Assembly: GCF_015624505.1 (NCBI RefSeq)
Contig: NZ_CP061379.1
Coordinates: 3,906,001-3,970,000, forward strand
DNA length: 64,000 nt
Source of the DNA: Bradyrhizobium commune
GTDB taxonomy: Bacteria > Pseudomonadota > Alphaproteobacteria > Rhizobiales > Xanthobacteraceae
Direction of reading: 5' to 3'
Positions 35,883 to 45,419 of this stretch are shown here, one piece after another. How positions within the stretch are numbered: the stretch's first letter is position 1; each line of letters begins with the position of its first letter. Under the pieces are notes generated by a model. It was not told the DNA's origin. It searched no databases and was given only the letters and a program-made list of their open reading frames with translations. The translations under genes were made by a program, and so were the position numbers.

Positions 35883-37350
35883 TGACCGGTTTCTCCATGC
35901 GCGGCTCCCAGCCGCCGCCGAGCGCCTGATACAGGCTGACGATGGCAAGAAGGCGAGCGAGTTGCGCCTGCGACAGCGCATCTTCCGCCGTAAACAGGGT
36001 CAGTTGGGTGTTGAGCACGGTCACGATGTCCGCGGTGCCGGCGCGCAATTGCTGCTCCGACAGATCGAAGGCGCGCCGCGAGGCGGCGACGACATCACGC
36101 TGCAATTGCAGCTTGATCGTGGTCTGCCTGATCGAGAACAGCGCATTGTCGACGTCGGTGAAGGCCTGGACGATGGTCTTGCGGTAGGTCTGGAGCAATT
36201 CGTCCTGGCGCGCCTTGGCATATTCAAAATTGCCAAGGATCTTGCCGCCGTCGAAGATCGGCTGGGTCGCGCTGCCGACGAGCTGGAAGAACGCCGCATG
36301 CGGCTGGAACAGCGAGATCAGCGCCGAGCTCTGGTAGCCGCCGTTGCCGGTCAGCTGGATGGTCGGGAAGAATTGCGCCCGGGCATTGCCGATGTTCGCC
36401 GTGGCGGAGGCGAGCTGCGCCTCCTGCCGGCGGATGTCAGGCCGCTGGGTCAAAAGCTCCGACGGCAGGCCGGGCGTCACCCGGGGGATCGCGATGCCGT
36501 TCAGCGAGCCGCCGAGCACGCGCACGCTTTCCGGCGGCCGCGACACCAGCACGGCGAGCGCGTTGACGTTCTGGTCGAGCGTCTGGCGCAGCGGCGGCAC
36601 CAGGGCTTTCTGGTTCGCCAGCACGCTCTCCTGCTGGGCGACGTCGAGATCGGTGCCCGTCCCCGCCTTGCGGCGCTCGCGGACCGCATCGAGGATACGC
36701 TGCGCGCTCGCAATGTTGCGCTGTGAGGTCCTGATCCGATCCTGTGACGCCAGCACCTGGAAATAGGCATTGGCGACACTGGCGAGGGTCGTCAGCGCGA
36801 CCGTGTCGCGGTCGAAGCGGTTGGCATTCGCTGTTTCCTCCGCCGTTTGCAGCGCATCGCGGTTCTGGCCCCAGAAGTCGAGCTGGTAGCTCGCGCTCAG
36901 CGAGGCCTGGTAGTTGACGACCTCACGGCCGCCATTGGTGAGGCCGGAGGATGAGGAGCCGGAGGTGCGCGAATAGGTCTCCTGCCCGCCGCCCGACAGG
37001 CTCGGCAGCAGGGCGGCGCCCGCCTGCCGCGCCTGGGCGTCGGCCTCGACGATGCGCGAGACGGCGGCGGCGATGTCGAGATTGACGGTCTGCGCTTCTT
37101 CCATCAATTGCGTCAACTCCGCAGAGCGGAAGCCGCGCCACCAATCCAGCGACGGCGGCGCGTCGGCCTTGCCGACATATTTATACTGCGTGGGGACATC
37201 GAGCGCCGGATCGGGAAGGTCTTGGGTCAGCACACAGGCGCCCGAGCTCGTCGCAAGGCAGAGCACCGCGAGCCAGCGTGCGACGCCCGGCTTCCGGGAC
37301 GTAGAACCATGGGATCGCCCCGTGGCGACCGCCGGAACCGGCTCTGTCAC
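35872..37350 (-). CDS. NodT-family outer-membrane efflux lipoprotein
   Basis: Outer-membrane factor of the same tripartite pump. A GTG at 37350 with AGGGGG just upstream gives 492 residues. The lipobox is SSGAC near residue 39, so the protein is probably lipid-anchored at Cys. Two outer-membrane efflux repeats follow, each with the long helical pattern. It is the first gene of the four-gene operon, overlapping the adaptor start. NodT was first described beside rhizobial nodulation genes, but no nod gene is nearby. Confidence 0.9.
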   Translation of the reverse strand: MTEPVPAVATGRSHGSTSRKPGVARWLAVLCLATSSGACVLTQDLPDPALDVPTQYKYVGKADAPPSLDWWRGFRSAELTQLMEEAQTVNLDIAAAVSRIVEADAQARQAGAALLPSLSGGGQETYSRTSGSSSSGLTNGGREVVNYQASLSASYQLDFWGQNRDALQTAEETANANRFDRDTVALTTLASVANAYFQVLASQDRIRTSQRNIASAQRILDAVRERRKAGTGTDLDVAQQESVLANQKALVPPLRQTLDQNVNALAVLVSRPPESVRVLGGSLNGIAIPRVTPGLPSELLTQRPDIRRQEAQLASATANIGNARAQFFPTIQLTGNGGYQSSALISLFQPHAAFFQLVGSATQPIFDGGKILGNFEYAKARQDELLQTYRKTIVQAFTDVDNALFSIRQTTIKLQLQRDVVAASRRAFDLSEQQLRAGTADIVTVLNTQLTLFTAEDALSQAQLARLLAIVSLYQALGGGWEPRMEKPVNAL

Positions 37351-37752
37351 ATCCACCCCCTGCCGGACAGGCCGAACCGCCACCGCGCGCCCGGATTATC
37401 CGATTCGCGGCGTGGCAGTTGGGTGGCTTTGTCGAACTCGTTCACAGCGGTGATGCTTTCTGCGGAGCCTGACATTCATCCTAGCCGGGCGCGGAACTGC
37501 GGGACAGTCCCGCACCTGCGAAAGGCACCCTCGAAAGCGCCGATATCCCGACCCTGAAAATACGAGAAATGACTGTCTTGCAAGGGTTTCTCTCCTTCTC
37601 GAAACGTCCGGAAACCGGGGCAAGCTTACCAAGATTTCATGTGATATTGTCGCCACAGTCGCGCCAGAGCCAGCCGGCCCGCCACGCGCTCCCCTGAAAC
37701 CTGCGCCGCAACGCACCGTAGCTTCTCCCACACAAGGCAGGGACGCTTACAC
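37351..37752. other. Divergent promoter region between the efflux and the cyclopropane clusters
   Basis: About 400 bases separating genes on opposite strands. It should hold two promoters. I see no convincing ECF or extracytoplasmic sigma-E (TGATCC type) site, no operator palindrome and no credible small gene. The region reads as ordinary non-coding sequence. Confidence 0.4.
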
Positions 37753-39066
37753 ATGCGCATTGCGGTCATCGGAACGGGCATCGCCGGCAACGCGGCGGCC
37801 TGGACGCTTTCACAGCGCTATCCGGTGACGGTCTATGACCGCGAGCTGCGCCCCGGCGGCCACAGCCACACCGTCAGCATCGACTATCTGGGCACGCCGG
37901 TCGCCGTCGACATCGGCTTCATCGTCTATAACGAGCTCAACTATCCCGATCTCACGGCGATGTTCGCCCATCTCGGCGTCGAGACTTTGGCGAGCTGCAT
38001 GAGCTTCTCCGTCTCCGCCGATGGCGGCCGGTTCGAATGGCGCGGTGGCGACAGTGAATGGTGGGCGACAGGCGCAGGCCTGTTTGCGCAGGCCAGCAAC
38101 CTGCTCTCGCCGTCCTACATCCGCATGCTCACGGACATCCCCAGGTTCGGCCGGCAAAGCGTCGACGATTTGCGCAGCGGCCGCCTCGCCGGACTAACGC
38201 TGGGAGACTATTTTCAGCAACGAGGTTTCGCGAAACGGCTGCTCACCGACTATCTCGCGCCGATGGGGGCTGCGATCTGGTCGGCACCTGCGAGCGAGAT
38301 GCTCGACTTCCCGGCCGAGAATTTCATCGCCTTCTTCGACAACCATCGCCTGCTGCATTACGACCGACCGGTCTGGCGTACGGTCAAGGGCGGCAGCCAG
38401 CGCTATGTCGAGCGGCTCCAGGCCGCGTTCAAGGATCGCATCCGGCTCGGCTGTGCAGTGACGTCGGTGGAGCGAACCGCACACGGCGTCGTGGTCCATG
38501 ACAGTCACGGCCGCCACGAGAGCTTTGATCATGTGGTGATCGCGGCCCACAGCGACCAGGCGCTTGCCATGCTGTCCGACGCGGACAAGCGCGAACGCGA
38601 CATCCTCGGCGCCATCGGTTATGCCCCGAACAGGGTCTACCTGCATCGCGATATCAGGCTGATGCCGAAGCGGCGCCGCGCCTGGGCGTGCTGGAATTTC
38701 CTGCGCTGGCAGCGCGAGGGCTCGGCGCTCAACGACGTTGCCGTCACCTACTGGATGAACCGGCTCCAGGGCATCGATGCCGACAAGCCGCTGTTCGTCA
38801 GCCTCAATCCACCGTTCGAGCCCGCGCCCGAGCTGACATTCGGCCAATATCTCTGCGAGCATCCGCAGTACAATGCGGCGGCCTTTGCCGCGCAAAAGCG
38901 GCTGGGCGAAATCCAGGGCGCGCGCCGCACTTGGTTCTGCGGCGCCTGGACCGGCTACGGCTTTCACGAGGACGGCCTGTGCTCCGGTCTTGCGGTCGCC
39001 GAGGCGCTCGGCGCCACCGCGCCGTGGCGCGAGGCACCGGTCGCGCTGGCGGAGGCCGCGGAGTAG
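37753..39066 (+). CDS. FAD/NAD(P)-dependent amine-oxidase-like oxidoreductase
   Basis: The 437-residue product has an N-terminal dinucleotide fold (VIGTGIAG at residues 5-12), then ELRPGGHSHTV, and a C-terminal FAD-domain signature (FCGAWTGYGFHEDGLCSGL) typical of amine-oxidase-like flavoproteins. In Alphaproteobacteria this family clusters with DUF1365 and cyclopropane synthase genes and is tied to modified fatty acids and singlet-oxygen stress. It starts a three-gene run with a gap of 4 bases to the DUF1365 gene. The exact reaction is unproven. Confidence 0.9.
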   Translation: MRIAVIGTGIAGNAAAWTLSQRYPVTVYDRELRPGGHSHTVSIDYLGTPVAVDIGFIVYNELNYPDLTAMFAHLGVETLASCMSFSVSADGGRFEWRGGDSEWWATGAGLFAQASNLLSPSYIRMLTDIPRFGRQSVDDLRSGRLAGLTLGDYFQQRGFAKRLLTDYLAPMGAAIWSAPASEMLDFPAENFIAFFDNHRLLHYDRPVWRTVKGGSQRYVERLQAAFKDRIRLGCAVTSVERTAHGVVVHDSHGRHESFDHVVIAAHSDQALAMLSDADKRERDILGAIGYAPNRVYLHRDIRLMPKRRRAWACWNFLRWQREGSALNDVAVTYWMNRLQGIDADKPLFVSLNPPFEPAPELTFGQYLCEHPQYNAAAFAAQKRLGEIQGARRTWFCGAWTGYGFHEDGLCSGLAVAEALGATAPWREAPVALAEAAE

Positions 39067-39070
39067 CGCA

Positions 39071-39907
39071 ATGGCGACGACAGCTTTGCCCATAACCGAC
39101 GCTGCCGCCCTCTATTTCGGCGACGTCATGCATGCGCGGCTGAAGCCGATCGGCCATCGCTTCCGCTATCGCGTCATGAGTCTCCTGATTGATCTCGACC
39201 GGCTCAACGAGGCCGACCGGCAATCGGCGCTGTTCGGCGTCAACCGCACCGCGCTCTACAGCTTCCACGAGAAGGACCATGGCCCGCGCGACGGCTCTTC
39301 GCTGAAGGCCTATGCGCTACGCTGCGCTGCGGCGCACGGTATCGACCTCGCCGGCGGCCGGGTCGAGCTGCTCTGCTATCCTCGCCTGCTCGGCTACGGC
39401 TTCAATCCGCTCTCGGTCTATTTTTGCCATCGCGACAACGGCGAGCTGGCGCTGGCGATCTACGAGGTGCGCAACACCTTTGGCGAATTTCACCCTTACA
39501 TCCTGCCGGTGCGACCGGGGGAATGGAGCGATGCGGGCCTCCGGCAGCAGCAGGACAAGCTGTTCTATGTCTCACCCTTCCTGCCGATGGCGATGCGCTA
39601 TCATTTCCGCGTCCAGCCGCCATCCGGCACGGTCAGGCTGCGCATCCTGGAGACCGACCGCGACGGTCCGTTGCTGGCGGCGACCTTCAACGGCCGCCGC
39701 CGGGCGCTCACCTCCCGGGCCCTGCTGCGATCGTTCTTCGCACTGCCGCTCGTGAGCCTCAAGGTGATGGCGGCGATCCACTGGGAGGCGTTGCGGCTCT
39801 GGCTGAAGGGTGCGCGGCCGGTGCCACGACCGAATGCCGCAGCGCAGCCTGCGAGCGAAACCACCTTGGCGTCGGGCAAATCGCGCGCCTATATTATTCG
39901 TCGCTGA
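39071..39907 (+). CDS. DUF1365 family protein
   Basis: The 278-residue product begins MATTALPITDAAALYFGDVM. Family residues MHARLKPIGHRFRYRVMSLL and LLCYPRLLGYGFNPLSVYFC are clear. DUF1365 proteins lie between the FAD oxidoreductase and the cyclopropane synthase in many bacteria and probably act on the same fatty acyl substrates. The start at 39071 is 4 bases after the upstream stop; frames extending further 5' belong to shadow frames of the previous gene. Confidence 0.9.
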   Translation: MATTALPITDAAALYFGDVMHARLKPIGHRFRYRVMSLLIDLDRLNEADRQSALFGVNRTALYSFHEKDHGPRDGSSLKAYALRCAAAHGIDLAGGRVELLCYPRLLGYGFNPLSVYFCHRDNGELALAIYEVRNTFGEFHPYILPVRPGEWSDAGLRQQQDKLFYVSPFLPMAMRYHFRVQPPSGTVRLRILETDRDGPLLAATFNGRRRALTSRALLRSFFALPLVSLKVMAAIHWEALRLWLKGARPVPRPNAAAQPASETTLASGKSRAYIIRR

Positions 39908-40004
39908 CCGGTTTGCGGGGCGCGCCGTGGTCCAGCGATATGAGGCGGGATGGGCGCGCCTGGCACGCGGTCGGACAGTATCCGTTCAGTCAATGGATCC
40001 GCCG

Positions 40005-41234
40005 ATGTCGAATGCCATTTCGGTGACGCCCGATAATGTGGAGACAGCGCTCGCTGACCTGCCGCGCCTCGTCCGCCTTGCGCTTACTTTCGGCTCCAGG
40101 CTGCGGCGCGGCACGCTCGACGTCATTCTGCCGGATGCGCGCGTGGTCCGCCTTGGCGGGCAAGAGCCCGGCCCGGCCGCGATCATGCGGCTGCACAATT
40201 ACGGTTTTGCCGCGCGCCTGATCAACGGTGGCGATATCGGGATCGCGGAAGCCTATCTCGCCGGCGACTGGGATACGCCGGACCTCACGCAGTTTCTCTA
40301 CCTGTTTTGCGTCAACCACGATCTGATCCAGGCCATGCTGCGCGACAAGCCGCTGATGCGGTTCGTGCAGATGGTGCGGCACTGGTTCAACCGCAACACC
40401 CGCCGCCAGGCGCGGCGTAACATCCACGCCCATTACGACATCGGCAATGCGTTCTACTCGGCCTGGCTCGATCCCAGCATGACCTATTCCTCGGCTCTGT
40501 TCGAGGAGACGACCACCGATCTCACGTCAGCCCAGACCAACAAATATCGCCGCCTCGCCGAGGCGCTCGATTTGAAGCCGGGTCAGAAGCTGCTCGAGAT
40601 CGGCTGTGGCTGGGGCGGCTTTGCGGAATTTGCCGCAAAGACGTTCGGCACGCGCGTGGTCGGATTGACGATCTCGACCGAGCAGCGCGACTTTGCACAG
40701 AGGCGCATCCATGAGGCAGGCCTCGCCGACAAGGTCGAGATCCGCCTCCAGGATTATCGCGACGAGCGCGACCGCTACGACCGCATCGCCTCGATCGAGA
40801 TGATCGAGGCGGTCGGCGAGCAGTTCTGGCCGCGCTATTTCGCACAATTGCGTGACCGGCTGCTGCCTGGCGGGCTTGCCGGCATCCAGGCCATCACCAT
40901 CCAGGACAAGCACTTCCAGAGCTATCGGCGCGAGGTCGACTTCATCCAGCGCTACGTCTTTCCAGGCGGCATGCTGCCCTCGCCTGCCGTGCTCAAGTCG
41001 CTCGGCGAGAGGTTCGGTGTGCCCGTCATCCGCGAGCGCATCTTCGGGCAAGATTATGCCAAGACGCTTGCGACCTGGCGAAATAATTTTCGCGCGGCCT
41101 GGCCAGGTCTCGTTCCGCTCGGATTCGACGACCGATTCCGGCGGCTGTGGGAATACTATCTTTCCTACTGCGAGGCCGGATTCCTGTCCGGCAATATCGA
41201 CGTCCGGCAAGTCATCTTCGCAAAGCAGCAATAA
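40005..41234 (+). CDS. Cyclopropane-fatty-acyl-phospholipid synthase family methyltransferase
   Basis: SAM-dependent enzyme adding a methylene bridge to unsaturated acyl chains of phospholipids. The 409-residue product has the SAM site LEIGCGWGGF (residues 197-206), the mycolic/cyclopropane family pattern HYDIGNAFYSAWLDPSMTYSSALFE, and SIEMIEAVG. The end YCEAGFLSGNID fits the family. The ATG at 39993 would add four residues. It is the third gene of the oxidoreductase-DUF1365 run, with a gap of 97 bases from the DUF1365 stop. Confidence 0.93.
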   Translation: MSNAISVTPDNVETALADLPRLVRLALTFGSRLRRGTLDVILPDARVVRLGGQEPGPAAIMRLHNYGFAARLINGGDIGIAEAYLAGDWDTPDLTQFLYLFCVNHDLIQAMLRDKPLMRFVQMVRHWFNRNTRRQARRNIHAHYDIGNAFYSAWLDPSMTYSSALFEETTTDLTSAQTNKYRRLAEALDLKPGQKLLEIGCGWGGFAEFAAKTFGTRVVGLTISTEQRDFAQRRIHEAGLADKVEIRLQDYRDERDRYDRIASIEMIEAVGEQFWPRYFAQLRDRLLPGGLAGIQAITIQDKHFQSYRREVDFIQRYVFPGGMLPSPAVLKSLGERFGVPVIRERIFGQDYAKTLATWRNNFRAAWPGLVPLGFDDRFRRLWEYYLSYCEAGFLSGNIDVRQVIFAKQQ

Positions 41235-41317
41235 GAGTTTGCGCCCTCGGCTTGTGTGGTCCGCCACCCTACTTTAGGGTCGGCGCCCACGACATAACCA
41301 GCCGGTAATTGCCTGAC

Positions 41318-42352
41318 ATGACCATCAAAAACGACGTTGTCGAAGCCATCGGCAACACCCCGCTCATCAAGCTGAAGCGCGCGTCGGAATTGACCGGCTG
41401 CACCATTCTCGGCAAGGCCGAGTTCATGAATCCCGGCCAGTCGGTCAAGGACCGCGCCGGCAAATGGATGATCCTGGAGGCCGAGAAGCGCGGTGAGCTC
41501 AAGCCCGGCGGTCTCGTCGTGGAAGCGACCGCCGGCAACACCGGCATTGGCCTTGCGGTCGTCGCAAGCGCGCGCGGCTACCGCACGCTGATCGTGATCC
41601 CGGAGACGCAGAGCCAGGAGAAGAAGGATTTTCTGAAGCTGTGCGGCGCCGAGCTGATCGAGGTGCCGGCGCTGCCTTACGCCAATCCCAACAACTACCA
41701 GCACGTCGGCCGCCGCCTCGCTGACGAGCTGCGCAAGACCGAGCCCAGCGGCGTGCTGTTCGCCGACCAGTGGAACAATCTCGACAACGCCAAGGCGCAT
41801 TACGACTCCACCGGGCCGGAGATCTGGGAGCAGACCGGCGGCAAGGTCGACGGCTTCGTCTGCTCGGTCGGCAGCGGCGGCACGCTGGCCGGCACCAGCC
41901 GCTATCTGAAAGAGAAGAACAAGAACATCCGGATCGCCTGTGCGGACCCGCACGGCGCCGGCATGTTCGAATATTTCAGGACCGGCGACCCCAAGGCCAC
42001 GCCCGGCGGCTCGATTACCGAAGGCATCGGCCTCAACCGGGCAACCGCGATCGTCGAGAGCGCCAAGGTCGACGACGCCTATCTCATTCCCGACGCCGAA
42101 GCGGTGACGGTGATCTACGAATTGCTCCAGCACGAGGGCCTCTGCCTCGGCGGCTCGACCGGCATCAACATCGTGGGCGCGATGCGGCTGGCAAAGCAGC
42201 TCGGGCCGGGCAGGACGATCGTCACCGTGCTCTGCGATTCCGGCAGCCGCTATCAGTCAAAGCTGTTCAACGCGGATTTCATGCGCGCCAAGAATCTTCC
42301 AGTGCCGGAATGGCTGGAGAAGCGCAGCAACATCAAGCCGCCGTTCGTCTAG
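41318..42352 (+). CDS. cysK: Cysteine synthase A
   Basis: O-acetylserine sulfhydrylase that makes cysteine from O-acetylserine and sulfide with PLP. The PLP-binding Lys44 is in NPGQSVKDRAGKW, the substrate loop is in TAGNTGIGLAVV, and the PLP phosphate loop is in GSGGTLAGTSRYL. At 344 residues it is slightly longer than the E. coli enzyme (323), as in other Alphaproteobacteria. Start chosen at 41318 (MTIKNDVVEAIGNTPL); a TTG nine bases earlier is less likely. It lies 83 bases after the cyclopropane synthase gene. Confidence 0.96.
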   Translation: MTIKNDVVEAIGNTPLIKLKRASELTGCTILGKAEFMNPGQSVKDRAGKWMILEAEKRGELKPGGLVVEATAGNTGIGLAVVASARGYRTLIVIPETQSQEKKDFLKLCGAELIEVPALPYANPNNYQHVGRRLADELRKTEPSGVLFADQWNNLDNAKAHYDSTGPEIWEQTGGKVDGFVCSVGSGGTLAGTSRYLKEKNKNIRIACADPHGAGMFEYFRTGDPKATPGGSITEGIGLNRATAIVESAKVDDAYLIPDAEAVTVIYELLQHEGLCLGGSTGINIVGAMRLAKQLGPGRTIVTVLCDSGSRYQSKLFNADFMRAKNLPVPEWLEKRSNIKPPFV

Positions 42353-42367
42353 TCGCCGCGGGGCGTA

Positions 42368-42904
42368 CTAGCTCCAGGTCGGCCGCGGCGCGCCCTGCGA
42401 CACGCGCGCGAGGCGTTCACTCGACATCGACGGCTTGTTGGCGGCGCGCGCAGGCGGCTGGAACGGATTGTTGTAAGAGCCCTCGCTGCCGGCACTCGGC
42501 CAGAACGTGAGCGCGAGCATCAGTCCGAGATTGACGATCCCGCCGACCATCGTGCCCTGATGCTCCTGGCCGATCGCCCAGGCCGGAAACCGCCCCGCGG
42601 CGACGTGATCGACGATCATGAGCGCGAACCAGGCCGGGATCACGCAGACCGGGTCCCAGCCGATGTCGCGGATGCGCATGGATTGCAGCGTGAACGTCGC
42701 GAGCCCGAAGAAGACGATCGCGGCGATGATGGCCCAGTTCTTCATGAGGTCTTCCGGCCGCACCGCAGCGGGTGAGCTGGTGCGCAGCGAGGCCATCGCG
42801 ATCGCAAAGCAAATCGCGGTCATCACAATCGCCAGCGCGACCGAGGCGAGAAAGAACTGCAAGCGCCCGAGGCGGGCATTGAAGCCGAACAGAAAACCGA
42901 GCAT
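42368..42904 (-). CDS. DUF805-family membrane protein
   Basis: The 178-residue product begins MLGFLFGFNARLGRLQFFLA, the usual DUF805 opening with Arg-Leu-Gly-Arg. Four membrane segments follow, then a hydrophilic tail (NNPFQPPARAANKPSMSSER). Function of the family is unknown. It is convergent with cysK, with 15 bases between the stops. The upstream frame to 42988 has no family support. Confidence 0.85.
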   Translation of the reverse strand: MLGFLFGFNARLGRLQFFLASVALAIVMTAICFAIAMASLRTSSPAAVRPEDLMKNWAIIAAIVFFGLATFTLQSMRIRDIGWDPVCVIPAWFALMIVDHVAAGRFPAWAIGQEHQGTMVGGIVNLGLMLALTFWPSAGSEGSYNNPFQPPARAANKPSMSSERLARVSQGAPRPTWS

Positions 42905-43046
42905 TGACGCACCCTTTTTCGGCCATATGCGCGGCAATAGCTTTCGGACGCGTGAAGCGGCGGGGCGTCGCTGGCGGCATGGTTTCATGCTCGCGGCGGA
43001 ATTGCCTAAAATTTTAGGTATCGGCCCGGACTTGCAGACCGTCGTA

Positions 43047-43132
43047 GGATGGGCAAAGCGAAAGCGTGCCCCACCATGCCTATCGAGGTCGCCGAAAGGT
43101 GGTGGGCACGGCGCAAGGGCGCCTTTGTCCGG
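43047..43132. repeat. Palindromic repeat downstream of aapP, possible terminator
   Basis: Two arms, GGATGGGCAAAGCG and GCGCCTTTGTCC, enclose a nearly complementary pair GTGCCCCACCA and TGGTGGGCAC. I recall this element as common between genes in Bradyrhizobium. It begins directly after the aapP stop codon and would fold into a long hairpin in the aap transcript. It could end transcription or protect the 3' end. No other gene is visible in 42905-43046. Confidence 0.75.
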
Positions 43133-43133
43133 A

Positions 43134-43874
43134 TCATCGCAGGATCTGGCTCAGGAACAGCTTCGAGCGCGCGTGCTGCGGGTTGGCAAAGAATTCGCTC
43201 GGCGTGTTGGCCTCGATGATCTGGCCGGCGTCCATGAAGACCACGCGGTTGGCGACTTCCTTGGCAAAGCCCATCTCGTGGGTGACCACCAGCATCGTCA
43301 TGCCCTCTTCGGCGAGGTCGACCATGGTGTCGAGCACCTCCTTGACCATCTCGGGGTCGAGTGCCGAGGTCGGCTCGTCGAACAGCATCACCTTCGGGTT
43401 CATGGTCAGCGCGCGGGCGATCGCGACGCGCTGCTGCTGGCCGCCCGACATCTGCCCCGGAAACTTGTTGGCCTGGTGCGGAATCTTGACCCGCTCCAGA
43501 AATTTCATCGCGGTCGCTTCGGCGTCCTTCTTGGGGATGTTGCGTACCCAGATCGGCGCCAGCGTGCAATTGTCCAGCACCGTCAGATGCGGGAACAGGT
43601 TGAAGCTCTGGAACACCATGCCGACCTCGCGGCGCACCGCGTCGACATGCTTGAGGTTCGGGCCGAGCTCGATGCCGTCAACGACGATCTCGCCCTCCTG
43701 GAATTCCTCCAGCGCATTGATGCAGCGGATCAGGGTCGACTTGCCCGAGCCCGAGGGGCCGCAGATCACGATGCGCTCGCCTTTCTCGACCTCGAGGTCG
43801 ATGTCCCGCAGCACGTGAAATTCGCCGTACCATTTGTTGAGGCCGGAAATGTTGACGATGGGACTATTGGACAT
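43134..43874 (-). CDS. aapP: General L-amino acid ABC transporter ATPase
   Basis: ATPase subunit of the broad-range amino acid transporter AapJQMP of rhizobia. The 246-residue product has Walker [10 protein letters not shown] (residues 39-47), Q-loop [15 protein letters not shown], signature [15 protein letters not shown] and Walker [15 protein letters not shown]. It is the last gene of the aap operon, 11 bases after aapM. The strong resemblance to aap order and sizes in Rhizobium supports the symbol. Confidence 0.94.
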   Translation of the reverse strand: MSNSPIVNISGLNKWYGEFHVLRDIDLEVEKGERIVICGPSGSGKSTLIRCINALEEFQEGEIVVDGIELGPNLKHVDAVRREVGMVFQSFNLFPHLTVLDNCTLAPIWVRNIPKKDAEATAMKFLERVKIPHQANKFPGQMSGGQQQRVAIARALTMNPKVMLFDEPTSALDPEMVKEVLDTMVDLAEEGMTMLVVTHEMGFAKEVANRVVFMDAGQIIEANTPSEFFANPQHARSKLFLSQILR

Positions 43875-43885
43875 GGTGAGCTCGA

Positions 43886-45406
43886 TCAGTTGCGGCGGTG
43901 GGCGTTGAGACGGCGCTCGACGAACAACGAGTAGCGCGACATTCCAAAGCAGAACAGGAAGTAGATGATGCCGGCGAAGGCGAATCCGGTGAACGCGGTC
44001 GACGGCGTCGACCATTTCGGGTCGGAGAATGACGCACGTAACGAGCCCAGGAGGTCGAACAGCGCCACGATCGAGACCAGCGAAGTGTCCTTGAACAGCG
44101 AGATGAAGCTGTTGACGAGGTTCGGAATGACGTGGCGGAGCGCCTGCGGCAGCACGATCAGCGACGTCGTCTTCCACCAGGACAGCCCAAGCGCCGCAGC
44201 TGCCTCCCCCTGCCCGCGCGGTATCGCAGCCAAGCCGCCGCGGACGTTCTCGGCCTGATAAGCGCCGGTGAACAGCGCGATGCCGATCAGCGCGCGCACC
44301 AGACCGTCGACCGAGAAATTGCCGGGCAGGAACAGGGGCAGCATGTAGGTGGCGAAGAACAGCACGGTGATCAGCGGCACGCCGCGCCAGAATTCGATGA
44401 AGGCGATCGAGAAGATCCGGATCAGCGGGATCGAGGCGCGGCGGCCAAGCGCGAGCGCAATGCCGATCGGCAGCGAGGTGACGATCCCGGTCACGGAAAC
44501 CACCAGCGTCACCAAGAGGCCACCCCACAAATTCGTGGCGACGATCGGCAGCCCGCCATGGTCGAGCCCCATCAGCTTGATGACGATGGCAATGGCGACG
44601 AAGGTAGCGATGGTCGCTGCGAGCGCGCGTCCGCCGCTGCGGACGCCGCCGCCGAGAACGAAGGCGATCAGGGAAACAACCGCGGCGGTGATGGCGAAAT
44701 CGACCCAAACCGGCTGGCCCGTCACCTGGATCTGGTCGCGCAGCCAGGTCAGCGGGAAGATCAGCCAATGGATCGCGGTGCCGAGCAGCAGGATGAGGTT
44801 GCCGACGACCCAGAGCAATGGCGCAACGGCCGAATTCTTGCTGAGACTGAGCAGGACCTGGCCAGCGCTGCCGATACTCTCGTCGAATAATTGCAGCAGG
44901 CCGGCGGTCCAGCTCAGGCCGAAGCCGGTGATGCCGCCGCCATGCAGCAGGAAGAATGCGACCACCGGAAAGGCGAAGAAAAACAGCCCGGCGTTCAGTC
45001 CCTTCGCCGGCAGGCGCGGGATCAGGAGCGGCAGCAGCAGAACCGCCGCAAGGATGAGTGACAGGTCGACCCGCCAGCGCTCGGCCTCGGGATAGAAGCC
45101 GTAAATCAGCTGCGGCAGCTTGGCCTGGATATAGGGCCAGCAGGCCCCCACCGCAAATCCGGCGTTCTCGGCGAGGCAGGCGGTGCGGTCGCTGCCGCGC
45201 CAGACCGCATCGACAATCAGGAACCTGACGGACGGAATGATCGTGAACCAGAGCAGCAAGGCGCCGACGATCGTCAGCAGAATGTTGGTCGGCGAATTGA
45301 ACAGGCGGGTGCGCAACAGGCCGATGAATCCCGTGGTCTTCACCGGCGCCGGACGCTCGGCGACCAGATCCTGACGGACGAAGGATGACGCAGTGATGTC
45401 GGTCAT
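43886..45406 (-). CDS. aapM: General L-amino acid ABC transporter permease AapM
   Basis: One of two large permeases of the Aap system, 506 residues with about 8-10 membrane segments. The EAA-type loop is in [27 protein letters not shown] near residue 400, and [15 protein letters not shown] follows. Unusually for family permeases, both Aap permeases carry extra membrane and periplasmic parts in the N-terminal half. AAGG lies before the ATG at 45406; the ATG at 45430 is less likely. Positioned 13 bases after aapQ. Confidence 0.93.
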   Translation of the reverse strand: MTDITASSFVRQDLVAERPAPVKTTGFIGLLRTRLFNSPTNILLTIVGALLLWFTIIPSVRFLIVDAVWRGSDRTACLAENAGFAVGACWPYIQAKLPQLIYGFYPEAERWRVDLSLILAAVLLLPLLIPRLPAKGLNAGLFFFAFPVVAFFLLHGGGITGFGLSWTAGLLQLFDESIGSAGQVLLSLSKNSAVAPLLWVVGNLILLLGTAIHWLIFPLTWLRDQIQVTGQPVWVDFAITAAVVSLIAFVLGGGVRSGGRALAATIATFVAIAIVIKLMGLDHGGLPIVATNLWGGLLVTLVVSVTGIVTSLPIGIALALGRRASIPLIRIFSIAFIEFWRGVPLITVLFFATYMLPLFLPGNFSVDGLVRALIGIALFTGAYQAENVRGGLAAIPRGQGEAAAALGLSWWKTTSLIVLPQALRHVIPNLVNSFISLFKDTSLVSIVALFDLLGSLRASFSDPKWSTPSTAFTGFAFAGIIYFLFCFGMSRYSLFVERRLNAHRRN

Positions 45407-45419
45407 GCGCCAAGCCTTT

